From Bin5 sp965218625 (lineage in GTDB: Bacteria; Chloroflexota; Anaerolineae; Caldilineales; Caldilineaceae), in contig CBDCLG010000011.1 in the NCBI GenBank assembly GCA_965218625.1, positions 79,046-143,045 of the forward strand: a stretch of 64,000 nucleotides of DNA, in the 5' to 3' direction. The notes under the pieces were generated by a model, which ran no database searches, was not told where the DNA came from, and saw nothing but the letters and a program-made list of their open reading frames with translations. How positions within the stretch are numbered: the first letter of the stretch is position 1; each line of letters starts with the position of its first letter. Made by a program: the position numbers and the translations under genes. Positions 52,102-60,975 of the stretch are shown here, one piece after another.

Positions 52102-53409
52102 ATGCGCTCGAGCCCTAAGCGGGAGCCGAGATCACATTCAGACAGGATATATCTCGTCCTGGCTGCGACTCTGTTCTTTGCCGGCCTTCTTGCTTGCAGA
52201 CCTCGCTATCCTATTCCTGACTTCACTGATTTCTTAGACCTTGCCCAGTCCAACCGCGAACGGGCCTCTGAGTTCGAATTCGGGACCACAGGCGCATTCG
52301 GTGAATTCATTGACCCAACCACAACATGGCTGGATGCCGACCGAATTCTCGTTCTGCGTTATTTCGGATGGGGTCGAGAGAAAAAAAGTACTGACATCCA
52401 ACTGGCAACTTATGATGTCCTAAGGCAGGAATTGAAAGAGTTGGATGGATCTTCCATGCATCACTTGTGCAGTAAAGACTTCGGTGAAGATTTCAAAGCT
52501 GTGCTGCGCAATGCAACGGTCATTCAATTCAGGGATCTGGCGTTTATAGTCCGTTGCAGGTACTTCAATGTAACCGACAGGGAAGACTCCGACGGGTGGA
52601 TGTTGCGCAGCACGGTTGTTCTGTATTTTTGGAACGAAGATACAGAAGAATTCAAGCACCTCTTCGACTTCCGAAATGATGGGGCTCACGAAAGGAAGTT
52701 TCCGGTAACCGGATTCAGTTTTTCCCCGGATTTGTCGAGCATCGTATATGGCGCAGGCGGCACTTTTTCAGGAAGCATGTTCCTCATTCAGGGCGACGAA
52801 CCAATTCGCAGGCTTGCTCCGGACTTCTATCGCGCGACATCTCCTGCCTGGTCGCCGGACGGGTCGACAATCGCCTTCGCCGGCGTCAAGACAAATGCAG
52901 TCCCTCCTCCTGAAAAAGTCGTTTCCTTTGCCCAGATTGCCCCACAAGCGATGCAAGCTGAAGATCTGTTCCTGCTGAACGTAGATGACGGCAGTATCAG
53001 AGAAATCCTTCTTGGTTTTGACGGTATCGGCAGGATGTATTGGCTGCCACAGAGCAACCGTTTCCTGTCCTTCGCTGGAGTCAAGCATGACGTACACGGA
53101 ATCTGGGTTGTAGACCTGGAGACGAACGAACTTACAAGGTTATGGGATGACGGTTCCGCATTCGGCTGGTCACCAGATGGGAAACTGCTGATTCTCGACT
53201 ATGTGGACCAAACCGAAGACTACAATTACATCTTCCGACCGTTTCTTGTCCAGTCTCCTCGACTGCCTTTCGCGGTCAAACAAGCCGCTATGTCCCGCTG
53301 CCTGCCCGAAATGTCGAACCCCAGTCTACCCATCGACCTGCGGGCCTACCTTTGCCTCCCGTTCGAACTGGACTATATTGATATCACCTTGCCAGCCAAA
53401 CCATATTGA
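52102..53409 (+). CDS. Lipoprotein with WD40/TolB-like beta-propeller
   Basis: A protein of about 435 residues. The N-terminus 'YLVLAATLFFAGLLAC' is a lipobox signal. The C-terminal two-thirds has propeller repeats recognisable by 'GFSFSPDLSSIVYGAGG', 'SPAWSPDGSTIAFAGVK', 'YWLPQSNRFLSFAGVK' and 'FGWSPDGKLLILD', as in TolB/WD40-like (PD40) proteins. Function is probably scaffold or surface binding. GC is clearly below that of neighbouring genes, hinting at a different origin. ATG 52102 is preceded by AGGTG; GTG 52081 is also open. Next gene starts right after its stop. Confidence 0.7.
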   Translation: MRSSPKREPRSHSDRIYLVLAATLFFAGLLACRPRYPIPDFTDFLDLAQSNRERASEFEFGTTGAFGEFIDPTTTWLDADRILVLRYFGWGREKKSTDIQLATYDVLRQELKELDGSSMHHLCSKDFGEDFKAVLRNATVIQFRDLAFIVRCRYFNVTDREDSDGWMLRSTVVLYFWNEDTEEFKHLFDFRNDGAHERKFPVTGFSFSPDLSSIVYGAGGTFSGSMFLIQGDEPIRRLAPDFYRATSPAWSPDGSTIAFAGVKTNAVPPPEKVVSFAQIAPQAMQAEDLFLLNVDDGSIREILLGFDGIGRMYWLPQSNRFLSFAGVKHDVHGIWVVDLETNELTRLWDDGSAFGWSPDGKLLILDYVDQTEDYNYIFRPFLVQSPRLPFAVKQAAMSRCLPEMSNPSLPIDLRAYLCLPFELDYIDITLPAKPY

Positions 53410-53414
53410 CGGGA

Positions 53415-54512
53415 ATGCCAATACATATCTCCTGGCGCGCGGCGCCCATCTACCCCGCCCTCATCAAAGGACCAGCCGTCGGCGTCGTCGACGGCCAACT
53501 CCTGGTCGCCGGCGGCATGTCCTACCCCTGGCGCGAGGTCGAATACGGCTTTGGCGCGCCAATTCTCGGGCAGGACGAAACAGACTCTCAAGCCGCACCG
53601 TCAACGATCGGAGAGTGGTATCCCCTGCCTCCCATTCCTATCGGGCCCGGCTGGACATCGGGCGCAGCCGTGGCCGGCGGGCTCGCAGTCGTGGGGGGAA
53701 GACGCCGCGCAGTCGGCAACCGCGCCACGGCCGATGTATGGTTCCTCGACGTCAGCGGCGGTGAGCGAGAATGGGAACGCCTGCCCGACCGGCCGACCAC
53801 CGCCATGGTGGCGACAACATTCGCCCATGACGACCTGCTCTACTCCGCCTTCGGCACCGACTGGCAACCGCACGAGCACGCTACCGGCGACCCAAACATC
53901 TACCGGCTGGATGTTCGCAATCGGGGTGAGTGGGAGGTCGTCGCCAGCTTCCCCGGCGATCCGCGCTGGATGTGCGGAATGGGCATCTGCCGCGGCAAGC
54001 TTTACGTCATCGGCGGCCATGATATTCCCGTCGGCGGCGCGACCAATGTCCGGCCCTACAACGCCTTGCACCTCTTCGACGACATCCAGGCCCACGGTGG
54101 CCGAGTCAACCACGTCGCCTTTCGCGAAGCCTGGGAGTGCGACCTGGCCTCCGGCAGCTGGCGCCAGCTACCGCATCCACCCCGCGCCTTCGTCGCCGAC
54201 GCCTTCACGGTCCACGATCGGTGGGTCGTGCTCACCGGCGGCCAAAATTGGATCGTCTCGCCGCAGGGAGTCCCGACACAGATCATGGGACACGTGCCCG
54301 AGCTCGACTTCGTCTGCCATTCACACGAGGCCTGGGCCTATGATACACAGGAAGACGAATGGACAGCTCTCGATCCCCTGCCCTACGGCATCGCCTCGCA
54401 CCGCGTCGCCGTCTGGCAGGACCGCGTCTTTCTGGTCGGCAATGAGACCCGCGACAGGGTACGCGGAAACACTTTCGGGACCGTCTTCGCAGGCCGCATC
54501 AGCGTCTCCTGA
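53415..54512 (+). CDS. Kelch-repeat beta-propeller protein
   Basis: A 365-residue kelch-type propeller without signal peptide. Repeats show the glycine pairs of kelch blades: 'GVVDGQLLVAGGM', 'GGLAVVGGRRRAVG', 'RGKLYVIGGHDIPVGGA', 'HDRWVVLTGGQNW', 'WQDRVFLVGNETRD'. The layout resembles NanM-like epimerases and galactose-oxidase-type proteins, but no catalytic residues identify a reaction. It starts at ATG 53415, just after the preceding stop (53409). A PhyH oxygenase gene follows 46 nt later. Given the sialidase-like gene upstream, a role in sialic-acid-like sugars is conceivable but unproven. Confidence 0.75.
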   Translation: MPIHISWRAAPIYPALIKGPAVGVVDGQLLVAGGMSYPWREVEYGFGAPILGQDETDSQAAPSTIGEWYPLPPIPIGPGWTSGAAVAGGLAVVGGRRRAVGNRATADVWFLDVSGGEREWERLPDRPTTAMVATTFAHDDLLYSAFGTDWQPHEHATGDPNIYRLDVRNRGEWEVVASFPGDPRWMCGMGICRGKLYVIGGHDIPVGGATNVRPYNALHLFDDIQAHGGRVNHVAFREAWECDLASGSWRQLPHPPRAFVADAFTVHDRWVVLTGGQNWIVSPQGVPTQIMGHVPELDFVCHSHEAWAYDTQEDEWTALDPLPYGIASHRVAVWQDRVFLVGNETRDRVRGNTFGTVFAGRISVS

Positions 54513-54558
54513 CCGCAGCGGCGCCGCCCGCCTACCTACCTGAGGAGGCAAACTGACC

Positions 54559-55461
54559 ATGATGACCCCGGCAGTAGCAGATGGAACCAAGGTCTCCATG
54601 TCCGGACATGAGCTTGTCTTCGAGCAGACCATCTTCACACCTCGCGAGGCCAATGACATCCGGCACGACATGGATGCGTTGCGCGCCCGCATCGGGGCAG
54701 ACGGCTATCTCCTCATCCGCGAGTTCTATGACCGCGAGGCTGTACTGGCCGCCAAGATGGACATCCTGGAGCAGCTTTCGGAACAGGGACTACTGGCCAA
54801 GGATGCGCCACTGGAAGACGGTGTGATCGGGCAGGAAGGCGAGCGCGCGGTCCTGCGGAACGACAATGTTTTGGCGATGCCCCACTACCTGCGCCTCGTT
54901 AATTCCAATCGCATCATGGCCTTCTTCGAACAGTTCCTGGGCGGACCGGTCCTGACCTTGGACCACAAATGGCCGCGCGCGGTCACCACTGGAATGAGCA
55001 CGGGCGCCCACTATGACATCGTCTTCATGGGAGCAGGCACAAACGAGCTGTACACTGCCTGGACGCCGTTGGGCGACATTTCGCTCGACATGGGCCCGTT
55101 GGTATTCTGTCCGGGCTCAAACCACCTTGAGCATCTGCGCGCTACTTATGGGGCGGCCGACGCGCACAACGATCTCCTCGACGGCCACCTCAGCCGCGAT
55201 CCGAATGATCTGATCGAGAGCCTCGGCGTCAAGTGGGCCTCGACGCCCTTTCGCGCCGGCGACGTTATGATATTCGGAATGTACTTCTTGCACGGCTCGC
55301 TTGACAACGTGTCAAATCGCTTCCGCATCAGCACCGACACCCGCTACCAACTGGCCTCCCAGCCTGTCGACGGGCGCCACATGGGGCCGCATCCCGATCA
55401 GATTCCCAAGGCGGAGAACCGCAAGACAATGGCCGAGATGCGTGAAAAGTGGGGCATCTGA
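54559..55461 (+). CDS. Phytanoyl-CoA dioxygenase (PhyH) family protein
   Basis: A 300-residue Fe(II)/2OG oxygenase. 'STGAHYDIVFMGAG' provides the HxD metal pair, 'VFCPGSNHLEHLRATYG' the family turn, and 'FLHGSLDNVSNRFRISTDTRYQL', cited as LHGSLDNVSNRFRIS, the distal His with the 2OG-binding Arg. SD GAGGAGG lies upstream of ATG 54559. It precedes a propeller gene and follows the kelch gene. It shares little sequence with the PhyH genes at 35.7 and 59.1 kb beyond the active-site core, so the three act on different molecules. Confidence 0.87.
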   Translation: MMTPAVADGTKVSMSGHELVFEQTIFTPREANDIRHDMDALRARIGADGYLLIREFYDREAVLAAKMDILEQLSEQGLLAKDAPLEDGVIGQEGERAVLRNDNVLAMPHYLRLVNSNRIMAFFEQFLGGPVLTLDHKWPRAVTTGMSTGAHYDIVFMGAGTNELYTAWTPLGDISLDMGPLVFCPGSNHLEHLRATYGAADAHNDLLDGHLSRDPNDLIESLGVKWASTPFRAGDVMIFGMYFLHGSLDNVSNRFRISTDTRYQLASQPVDGRHMGPHPDQIPKAENRKTMAEMREKWGI

Positions 55462-55512
55462 CCCTGACCGAATCCACCAGACCAGTTCCCGCACTCGGAG
55501 CTCCTGTTCAAA

Positions 55513-57162
55513 ATGACACCTCCTGAACCGCAAAGTCCCACCGAACCGCTTGATATCCAACAGAAGGCCGAGGCTCTCCTGTCCGGCGCCCGCCCGGTCG
55601 AAAGAGACTACCCCTATATCACCCCTGACTACGAAGTTCCCTTCCTCCACATCGGCACGGAACGCCAGCTCTTCCTCGACAACTTTATCCTCGACCATCT
55701 CGACGGCGTGCGCCGCGAGATCTGCGCGCCCGCCAAAACCGCCGAGCCGCTGCTCGCCTGGACGGACCTGCCCTGGGAGCAGGTGCAGTTCAATCCCGGC
55801 ACCGCCGGCGTCGTCCACGACCCCGACGACGGCCTCTTCAAGATGTGGTACTGGCAGGGCTTGACCGGACACACCTTCAACGAAGGGCAGGTTCTCTGTT
55901 ACGCTGAATCCAAGGACGCGCTCCGGTGGCAAAAGCCCTTGCGCGACGATTGCCTGCCATTCCAGGGGCATTCAGCCACGAACATCGTCCATCCCGACGT
56001 TTCCCAGTCCGGCTTGGCGCTCAACCATGACCGCAGCGATCCCGACCGCAAATTCCTGCTGGTCAACTGGCCGCCCGAAGCGGCTCGCGGGCGTCCGCCC
56101 GGCAGCCGCCGGCTCTCCCGTGTCGACGCCTCGCCCGACGGCATCCACTGGCACACGATCTGCGAGGAGAGCGCATTTCCCCACCATCACGAGCAGAAGA
56201 TCTTCTGGGACGGGAGCATCCGGCGCTGGGTCGGTTTCAGCCAGTACTCCCATCACCAGAACTTCGTCTACCGCAAGCGCCAGATCGGCCGCCAGGAGAG
56301 CGCCGACTTCATCAACTGGTCCCCCAAGGAGGTCGCCCTCTCGGCCGACTGGGACGCAAACCTGCCGCCCGACCTGGAGATGCACGACATGTCGGTGCGC
56401 AAGGTCGGCGGGCTCTACATCGGCATCACCAGTGAGTTCATGTCCGAGCCTTTCTGGCGGGAGCGCAACGGCCACAACTGGCGCGACCAGGCCTTCTCCC
56501 GTCTGGGCCTCTACACCAGCCGCGACGGCAAGCGCTGGCAGCGGGTCGGCGGCCCCAATCCCTGGGTCGACACCGGCGCCCCGGGCGACCAGGACTACGG
56601 ATTCGCCTGCTTCACCCCCGCCGGGTCGCTCATCCACAACGGCAGCATGGTGATCCCCTACAGCGCCAATCCGCAGAAGCAGAACTGGCTGCACCTGGAG
56701 CCGCCGACGCCGCTCTATCCCCGCGAAGAGTTCGCGCGTCAACAGCAGGAATGGAAGGCGCGCGCAGCGATTCAGGGCGGGCCTGAGCCCCGGAGGGCGG
56801 TCAACGGCCTGATTCTGCGCGAAGACGGCTGGACCCGCCTCGCACCCGCATACGAGTCCGGCCGGGTCTACACCAAACAGTTTGTGTTCGAAGGAGATAC
56901 CCTGCGCGTCAACGCCGACTGCCGCTACGGTTACGTTCGCGTCGAGCTACTCGATCCCTGTTTCCAGCCGTATGAAGGCTTTTCGGCGGAGCAATGCGAA
57001 CCCCTCGTCGGACCGCCCGACCAGGTCTGGCACACGGTGCGCTGGCAGGGCAGCAGCGACCTGCGCACGCTGTGGAACAAGCCGGTCCGCATCCGCTTTC
57101 ATCTGCACGAGGCCGGTCTCTATTCGTTTCAGTTTCTTTATTCGGAAAATGGTGTAGAATAG
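55513..57162 (+). CDS. Five-bladed propeller glycosidase-like protein (GH32/43/62/117-like fold)
   Basis: A 549-residue protein without signal peptide. Repeated segments 'GTERQLFLDNFILDHLDGV', 'DGLFKMWYWQG', 'CYAESKDALRWQKP', 'VDASPDGIHWH' and 'GLYTSRDGKRWQRV' give the beta-propeller pattern of glycan-active families in which an Asp starts each active-site blade. No canonical catalytic triad is certain. The last 120 residues form a beta-sandwich. It is paralogous to the gene at 62668 (shared 'IGRQESADFINWSPKE'). Such proteins are frequent in genomes degrading sulfated or decorated polysaccharides. Exact activity is unknown. Confidence 0.7.
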   Translation: MTPPEPQSPTEPLDIQQKAEALLSGARPVERDYPYITPDYEVPFLHIGTERQLFLDNFILDHLDGVRREICAPAKTAEPLLAWTDLPWEQVQFNPGTAGVVHDPDDGLFKMWYWQGLTGHTFNEGQVLCYAESKDALRWQKPLRDDCLPFQGHSATNIVHPDVSQSGLALNHDRSDPDRKFLLVNWPPEAARGRPPGSRRLSRVDASPDGIHWHTICEESAFPHHHEQKIFWDGSIRRWVGFSQYSHHQNFVYRKRQIGRQESADFINWSPKEVALSADWDANLPPDLEMHDMSVRKVGGLYIGITSEFMSEPFWRERNGHNWRDQAFSRLGLYTSRDGKRWQRVGGPNPWVDTGAPGDQDYGFACFTPAGSLIHNGSMVIPYSANPQKQNWLHLEPPTPLYPREEFARQQQEWKARAAIQGGPEPRRAVNGLILREDGWTRLAPAYESGRVYTKQFVFEGDTLRVNADCRYGYVRVELLDPCFQPYEGFSAEQCEPLVGPPDQVWHTVRWQGSSDLRTLWNKPVRIRFHLHEAGLYSFQFLYSENGVE

Positions 57163-57207
57163 CCGCATACCGGACCTTCTCGCGCATTCCCACAGAGAGG
57201 AGCAAAT

Positions 57208-58851
57208 ATGGCTTCAAAACTGAATGTACACAACCCAATGGGCTACCCGCCCCAGATCGACCAGAAACACCTGGCCCCGCGCGTCAGCGACCTGGCCGGA
57301 AGGACCGTGTACCTGGTCGACTGCCGCTTCGACGACGGCGACATCCTGGTCGAGCAGATGGCGAACTGGTTTAGCGAAAACCGGCCCGACATAAGCATCG
57401 AGGTGCGCCGCAAATCCGGCGTCTACACCGAGCGCGACGAGTCGCTCTACAGCGAGATCCAGCAAAAGGGGGCAGGGGCCGTCATGGCCGTCGGCCATTG
57501 AAGTACCTGTGCGCCGGCGGTCGCCGACCAATGCATAATTCTGGAAACCGAGTACAACGTCGCCACGGCCTCAATCCAGACTGGAATCTTCGAGCCCCTG
57601 GTGAAGGCCTCCACCCTGCAGCAGGGCATTCCCTACCTGCGCCATGCCTTTGTGCCGCAGCCGGTCATGGGCCGCTCGCCCGAGCAGCTGCGCGCCTACG
57701 TCGACGGCCCCGACGACATCACCGGCCGTCCCTTCATGAGCGAGGTCATCGCCGCGCTCACGCACGCGCCCTCGGCCGATGAGACCCGCGAGCACGCTTT
57801 CGACCGCTCCACGCCCCGCTTCGTCGAACCGGACAGCGAGGAGAACCTGCACCAGTTCTTCGTCGAGAACCGCTGGACCGACATGCTGCCGATCATCCTG
57901 CCAACGGAGGAGCGCGCCGCCGCCATGTTGGAGGGAACCAGCCGCAGCCCCGACACGGTGGTGGGACATATGCGGCCGACGTCCACGCGCGAGGCCTGGC
58001 AGTACACAGTCGAAAAGGTAGCGGTCAACGCGGTGATGGCCGGCGCCAAGCCGGAGTATCTGCCCGTCATCCTGGCCCTCGCTGCCACCTGCGCATCGGC
58101 CCGTGGCAGCACGACCAGCTCTGCCGCCTCCATGGCCGTGGTCAACGGCCCCATTCGCCATGAGATCGGGATGAACTGGGGCATCGGCGCGATGGGACCC
58201 TACAATCACGCCAACGCCACGATCGGCCGCGCCTACGGGCTGCTCTCGCAGAACCTGCAGGGCGGCTCGATTCCCGAAGTGACCTATCTGGGCTCGCAGG
58301 GCAACAACCTCGCCTACAACAGCGTCACCTTTGCCGAGAATGAGGAGCGCAGCCCGTGGGCGCCGTTCCACGTGCAGCACGGCTTCGAACCGGACCAGAG
58401 CGCGGTCAGCGTGTTCGGCGGCTGCCGTTCAACCGCGTTCAACCTGGGCTTGCGGGCGAAGCACTGGGAGGACCACGTGCGCAATATGCTGCGCGGTCTC
58501 AACCCGCATAACCCACCCACCCTGGTGCTCGACCCCATCACGGCGCAGCAGTTCATCGACCGCGGCGGCTTCGACACCAAGGAGAAGCTGATCCAGTGGG
58601 TCCACGACAACGCAACCATGCCCTCGGGGATCTACTGGGACTACCAGCTGATCGAAAACTATGTCTACCCGCTGGCGCTCAACGGCGTCGAACCCCACGC
58701 CGGGAAGCTCAAGGCGGACCCGACCGAGATGATTCCGATCTATGAGATTGACGACATCCACGTCGTCGTCGTAGGCGGCGAGACAAACGGCTACTGGCGT
58801 ATCATGGGGGGCAACTACAGCGGCACAGTCTCTGTTGACGACTGGCGTTGA
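57208..58851 (+). CDS. UGSC family protein, probable selenoprotein (UGA read as selenocysteine)
   Basis: A single frame of 547 residues contains one TGA at codon 98 (57499-57501). The context is 'AVMAVGH-U-STCAPAV', the exact place where this family carries Sec or Cys in its U-x-x-C motif. Downstream the frame continues without interruption to 58851, with UGSC-like 'IFEPLVKASTLQQGIPYLRHAFVPQPV', cited as GIPYLRHAFVPQPV, then a second large domain. A hairpin right after TGA fits a bacterial SECIS. ATG 57208 has GAGAGGAGC upstream. The U-x-x-C motif suggests thiol-redox chemistry. Conventional annotation would split it in two. Confidence 0.8.
57502..57536 (+). promoter_or_regulatory. Bacterial SECIS-like hairpin
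   Basis: Stem CGGC (57515-57518)/GCCG (57523-57526) presents the loop GGTC, preceded by 17 nt after the TGA. An outer TGC/GCA stem (57510-57512 with 57533-57535) can add three pairs around unpaired bases. The E. coli fdhF SECIS also presents GGUC in its apical loop about 18 nt after its UGA. Confidence 0.65.
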
Positions 58852-58892
58852 TTGCGCGAGCGCCATGCTGTTGGGGCAATTGCAACTCGTAG

Positions 58893-58908
58893 CGACCTGA
58901 CCAGGTCG
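58893..58908. promoter_or_regulatory. Palindrome CGACCTG-AC-CAGGTCG
   Basis: A perfect 7-bp inverted repeat with a 2-nt centre, 42 nt after the UGSC gene stop and 160 nt before the next PhyH gene. It could be an operator; no factor can be named. Confidence 0.4.
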
Positions 58909-58938
58909 TAAGCCGATTCTCAAGAATGAAGCAGGCAG

Positions 58939-58989
58939 CCAGGCAGGGGAAGTGTAGAGGAACACTTTGATCTTCTACGCCCTGCCTGG
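58939..58989 (+). terminator. Long hairpin after the UGSC gene
   Basis: CCAGGCAGGG (58939-58948) pairs perfectly with CCCTGCCTGG (58980-58989). An inner GTAGA (58954-58958)/TCTAC (58974-58978) stem continues it. There is no T-tract after it, so it may be a structured RNA end or regulator rather than a standard terminator. Confidence 0.45.
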
Positions 58990-59067
58990 TTCGCGTACTT
59001 AAAGGCCGCGCCAGCCAGCCTCGCCTTCTTTGCACGAGCCGGGGCTTCACGCCAGCGGAGAGACCGG

Positions 59068-59844
59068 ATGGATGAGATTACGCAACTGCGCCGCGACGGC
59101 TTTTGCTTGCTCAAGGGCGTTATCCCCGGCAGCGAAGTCATGTCGATCCGGGAGGATATAGACGGCGCAAAGGAGGCCGGGCTTAAGGCGTACGATGAGC
59201 TCGACTGGTCTGCCGTCACGCACATGCTCTCTCTGGCGCCCTATTTTGCCGACGCCCGCCTGTTGAGCATCGTGCGCACAATGTTCAACCACGCCACCGT
59301 GCGCATCTCGCAGACCGAATTCAAGAGCGTTCCGCCCAGAAGCGACCCGCCCGAGTGGCGCGGCTTCCACACCGACTGGCCCCATGACCTGACCGACCGT
59401 TCCCTCTGCGGCCGTGTCAATCAACCCTTCCCCGATACGATCATGAGCATCACTTCCATCTGGATGCTCTACCGCTTTACGCCCGAAAACGGCGCCACCT
59501 GGGTCGTGCCCGGCACCCATCGTGAACTCACCAACCCGCGCGGGGAGGAGGATGGAATCGACGAGTTCAGCGCGATTCCGAACGAGCGGCAGGTCTGCGG
59601 CGGCGCCGGCGACGTGGTGCTGATCGACAGCCGCATTTGGCACTCGCGCGGAGCCAATACGACCGACGAGACCCGCACCTCGGTGGTCGCCCGTTACTCG
59701 CCCTGGTGGCTGAGCACGGAATACGGCAAGCGAAACGCTGCATTCGTTCCCGCCCATATCTTCGATGACTTCCCGCAGTCGCTGCAGGAACTGTACGCCC
59801 ACAGGCGGGCCGAGAGTCGGCCGGTCCAACACTTTCCATTATAG
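59068..59844 (+). CDS. Phytanoyl-CoA dioxygenase (PhyH) family protein
   Basis: A 258-residue Fe(II)/2OG oxygenase. Iron ligands are 'RGFHTDWPHDLT' (HxD) and 'DSRIWHSRGANTTDE' (His), with 'TRTSVVARYSPWW' supplying the 2OG-binding Arg. 'WVVPGTHRELTNPRG' is the family turn. SD GGAGAG precedes ATG 59068. It stands alone between the UGSC gene and a convergent gene, and it ends just before a small hairpin (59845-59876). Confidence 0.88.
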   Translation: MDEITQLRRDGFCLLKGVIPGSEVMSIREDIDGAKEAGLKAYDELDWSAVTHMLSLAPYFADARLLSIVRTMFNHATVRISQTEFKSVPPRSDPPEWRGFHTDWPHDLTDRSLCGRVNQPFPDTIMSITSIWMLYRFTPENGATWVVPGTHRELTNPRGEEDGIDEFSAIPNERQVCGGAGDVVLIDSRIWHSRGANTTDETRTSVVARYSPWWLSTEYGKRNAAFVPAHIFDDFPQSLQELYAHRRAESRPVQHFPL

Positions 59845-59876
59845 CCGGGCACCTTCCCCAACACGCATATGCCCGG
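59845..59876. terminator. Hairpin between convergent genes
   Basis: CCGGGCA (59845-59851) and TGCCCGG (59870-59876) form a 7-bp stem with an 18-nt loop, in the gap between the PhyH stop and the stop of the minus-strand gene. Confidence 0.4.
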
Positions 59877-59891
59877 AATTAAAGAGGGCGT

Positions 59892-60614
59892 TTACGGAAC
59901 TCTTTGAAAAAGGTCAATGGATGGGAAGAAGCGGGGCTTCAACATTTTGTAAATGTCTGGACCAGTGATGAATCCCTGCGGAGTCAGAAGTTCCAGTCTC
60001 GCCTCGCGCTCGATGACGTGCATTTCTTCGCGCTCCGTGCGCGGGTTGAACACGGTGCACCGGATCACGTCGGCGTCAGCCTCGCAAGTCGTCGGCGCAA
60101 CTTTGCAAACTGGGTCGCTATCGCCGTCGCTGGGCTCACAGTCGTAGTTGAAACCGGTGAATTCTGCAAACGGAACGATGCTGTTGAATGGATTCGTATC
60201 GCTCTCTCCAACCAGGCCGTGCACCGTTCCGGGAAAAGCGAATACGCTGTGCTTCTTCCACAGCGCCAGGTCACTTTCGCTGAGCGCGACCGATCGGCCA
60301 ATGTTGAAATCATAAACGTAATAACCGGCCTTTCCGCCGCCGGTCCGCCTACAGGCACTCAGCTGGTCCTCCAACGATTCTGACAGCCCGCTGTCATCGC
60401 CTTCGTCGACAGTGCAAAACTGCAGGTACAGCAGTTGCTCGCCAAATGGACCGCCCACGTACCGGCGTATCTCCTGTCCCTCTCTGTACGCATCGACGAG
60501 AAAGTATCCCGCCGCCGCCAGGACCGACAGTAGCAGGACAATTGCGACCAGAGCGAATGTCCGGACGGAGAATGGCCGCGCGTTTTGTGTGGTACGATCT
60601 GTCTGTTTCTGCAA
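59892..60614 (-). CDS. Membrane-anchored hypothetical protein
   Basis: A 240-residue protein with one N-terminal helix 'TFALVAIVLLLSVLAAAGYFL', then a soluble extracytoplasmic domain of about 190 residues with seven Cys residues. I favour TTG 60614 because GGAGG lies 7 nt upstream; the frame is open to 60800 but that part has no clear coding character. Domain identity is unknown. Gene order gives no hint: a convergent PhyH gene lies at its 3' end and a divergent sugar dehydrogenase at its 5' side. The gap 60615-60975 (about 360 nt) should hold promoters for both; I could not single one out. Confidence 0.6.
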   Translation of the reverse strand: MQKQTDRTTQNARPFSVRTFALVAIVLLLSVLAAAGYFLVDAYREGQEIRRYVGGPFGEQLLYLQFCTVDEGDDSGLSESLEDQLSACRRTGGGKAGYYVYDFNIGRSVALSESDLALWKKHSVFAFPGTVHGLVGESDTNPFNSIVPFAEFTGFNYDCEPSDGDSDPVCKVAPTTCEADADVIRCTVFNPRTEREEMHVIEREARLELLTPQGFITGPDIYKMLKPRFFPSIDLFQRVP

Positions 60615-60975
60615 ATCTGGTCCTCCAGCAATTCTCGAAGTGCTTCCTGATCCACTAACCAGGCTGGGTAGCGTTTGACGTCCACCCCATAACGGAACGA
60701 ACGGAAACCGGCTGTTTGAGGTTCCCTTGCACGCCCTGCCGCAAATCACGAGGAACTGCGCATGGCAGACGGCCCGGAGAATAAAAACGTACTTGAGCAA
60801 TTAAATGTACGGCAGAAAAGCGAACGCATCCGGCGCGGCGATCCCGAGGTCGGCAGTTTGTGGAATCGGCCCATCCGCGTGAAGATATACATGACCGACT
60901 GCTGGCTGTACAGTTATCCTTTCGCCTATGCCAGTTCGAGTCAAATTGATGCTTCTTGAATCGAAAGAGGCTTGT

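Noticed and set aside
60762..60959. A 65-codon plus-strand frame before the PQQ sugar dehydrogenase
   Set aside because: No ribosome-binding site, no family character; it runs into the next gene's upstream region.
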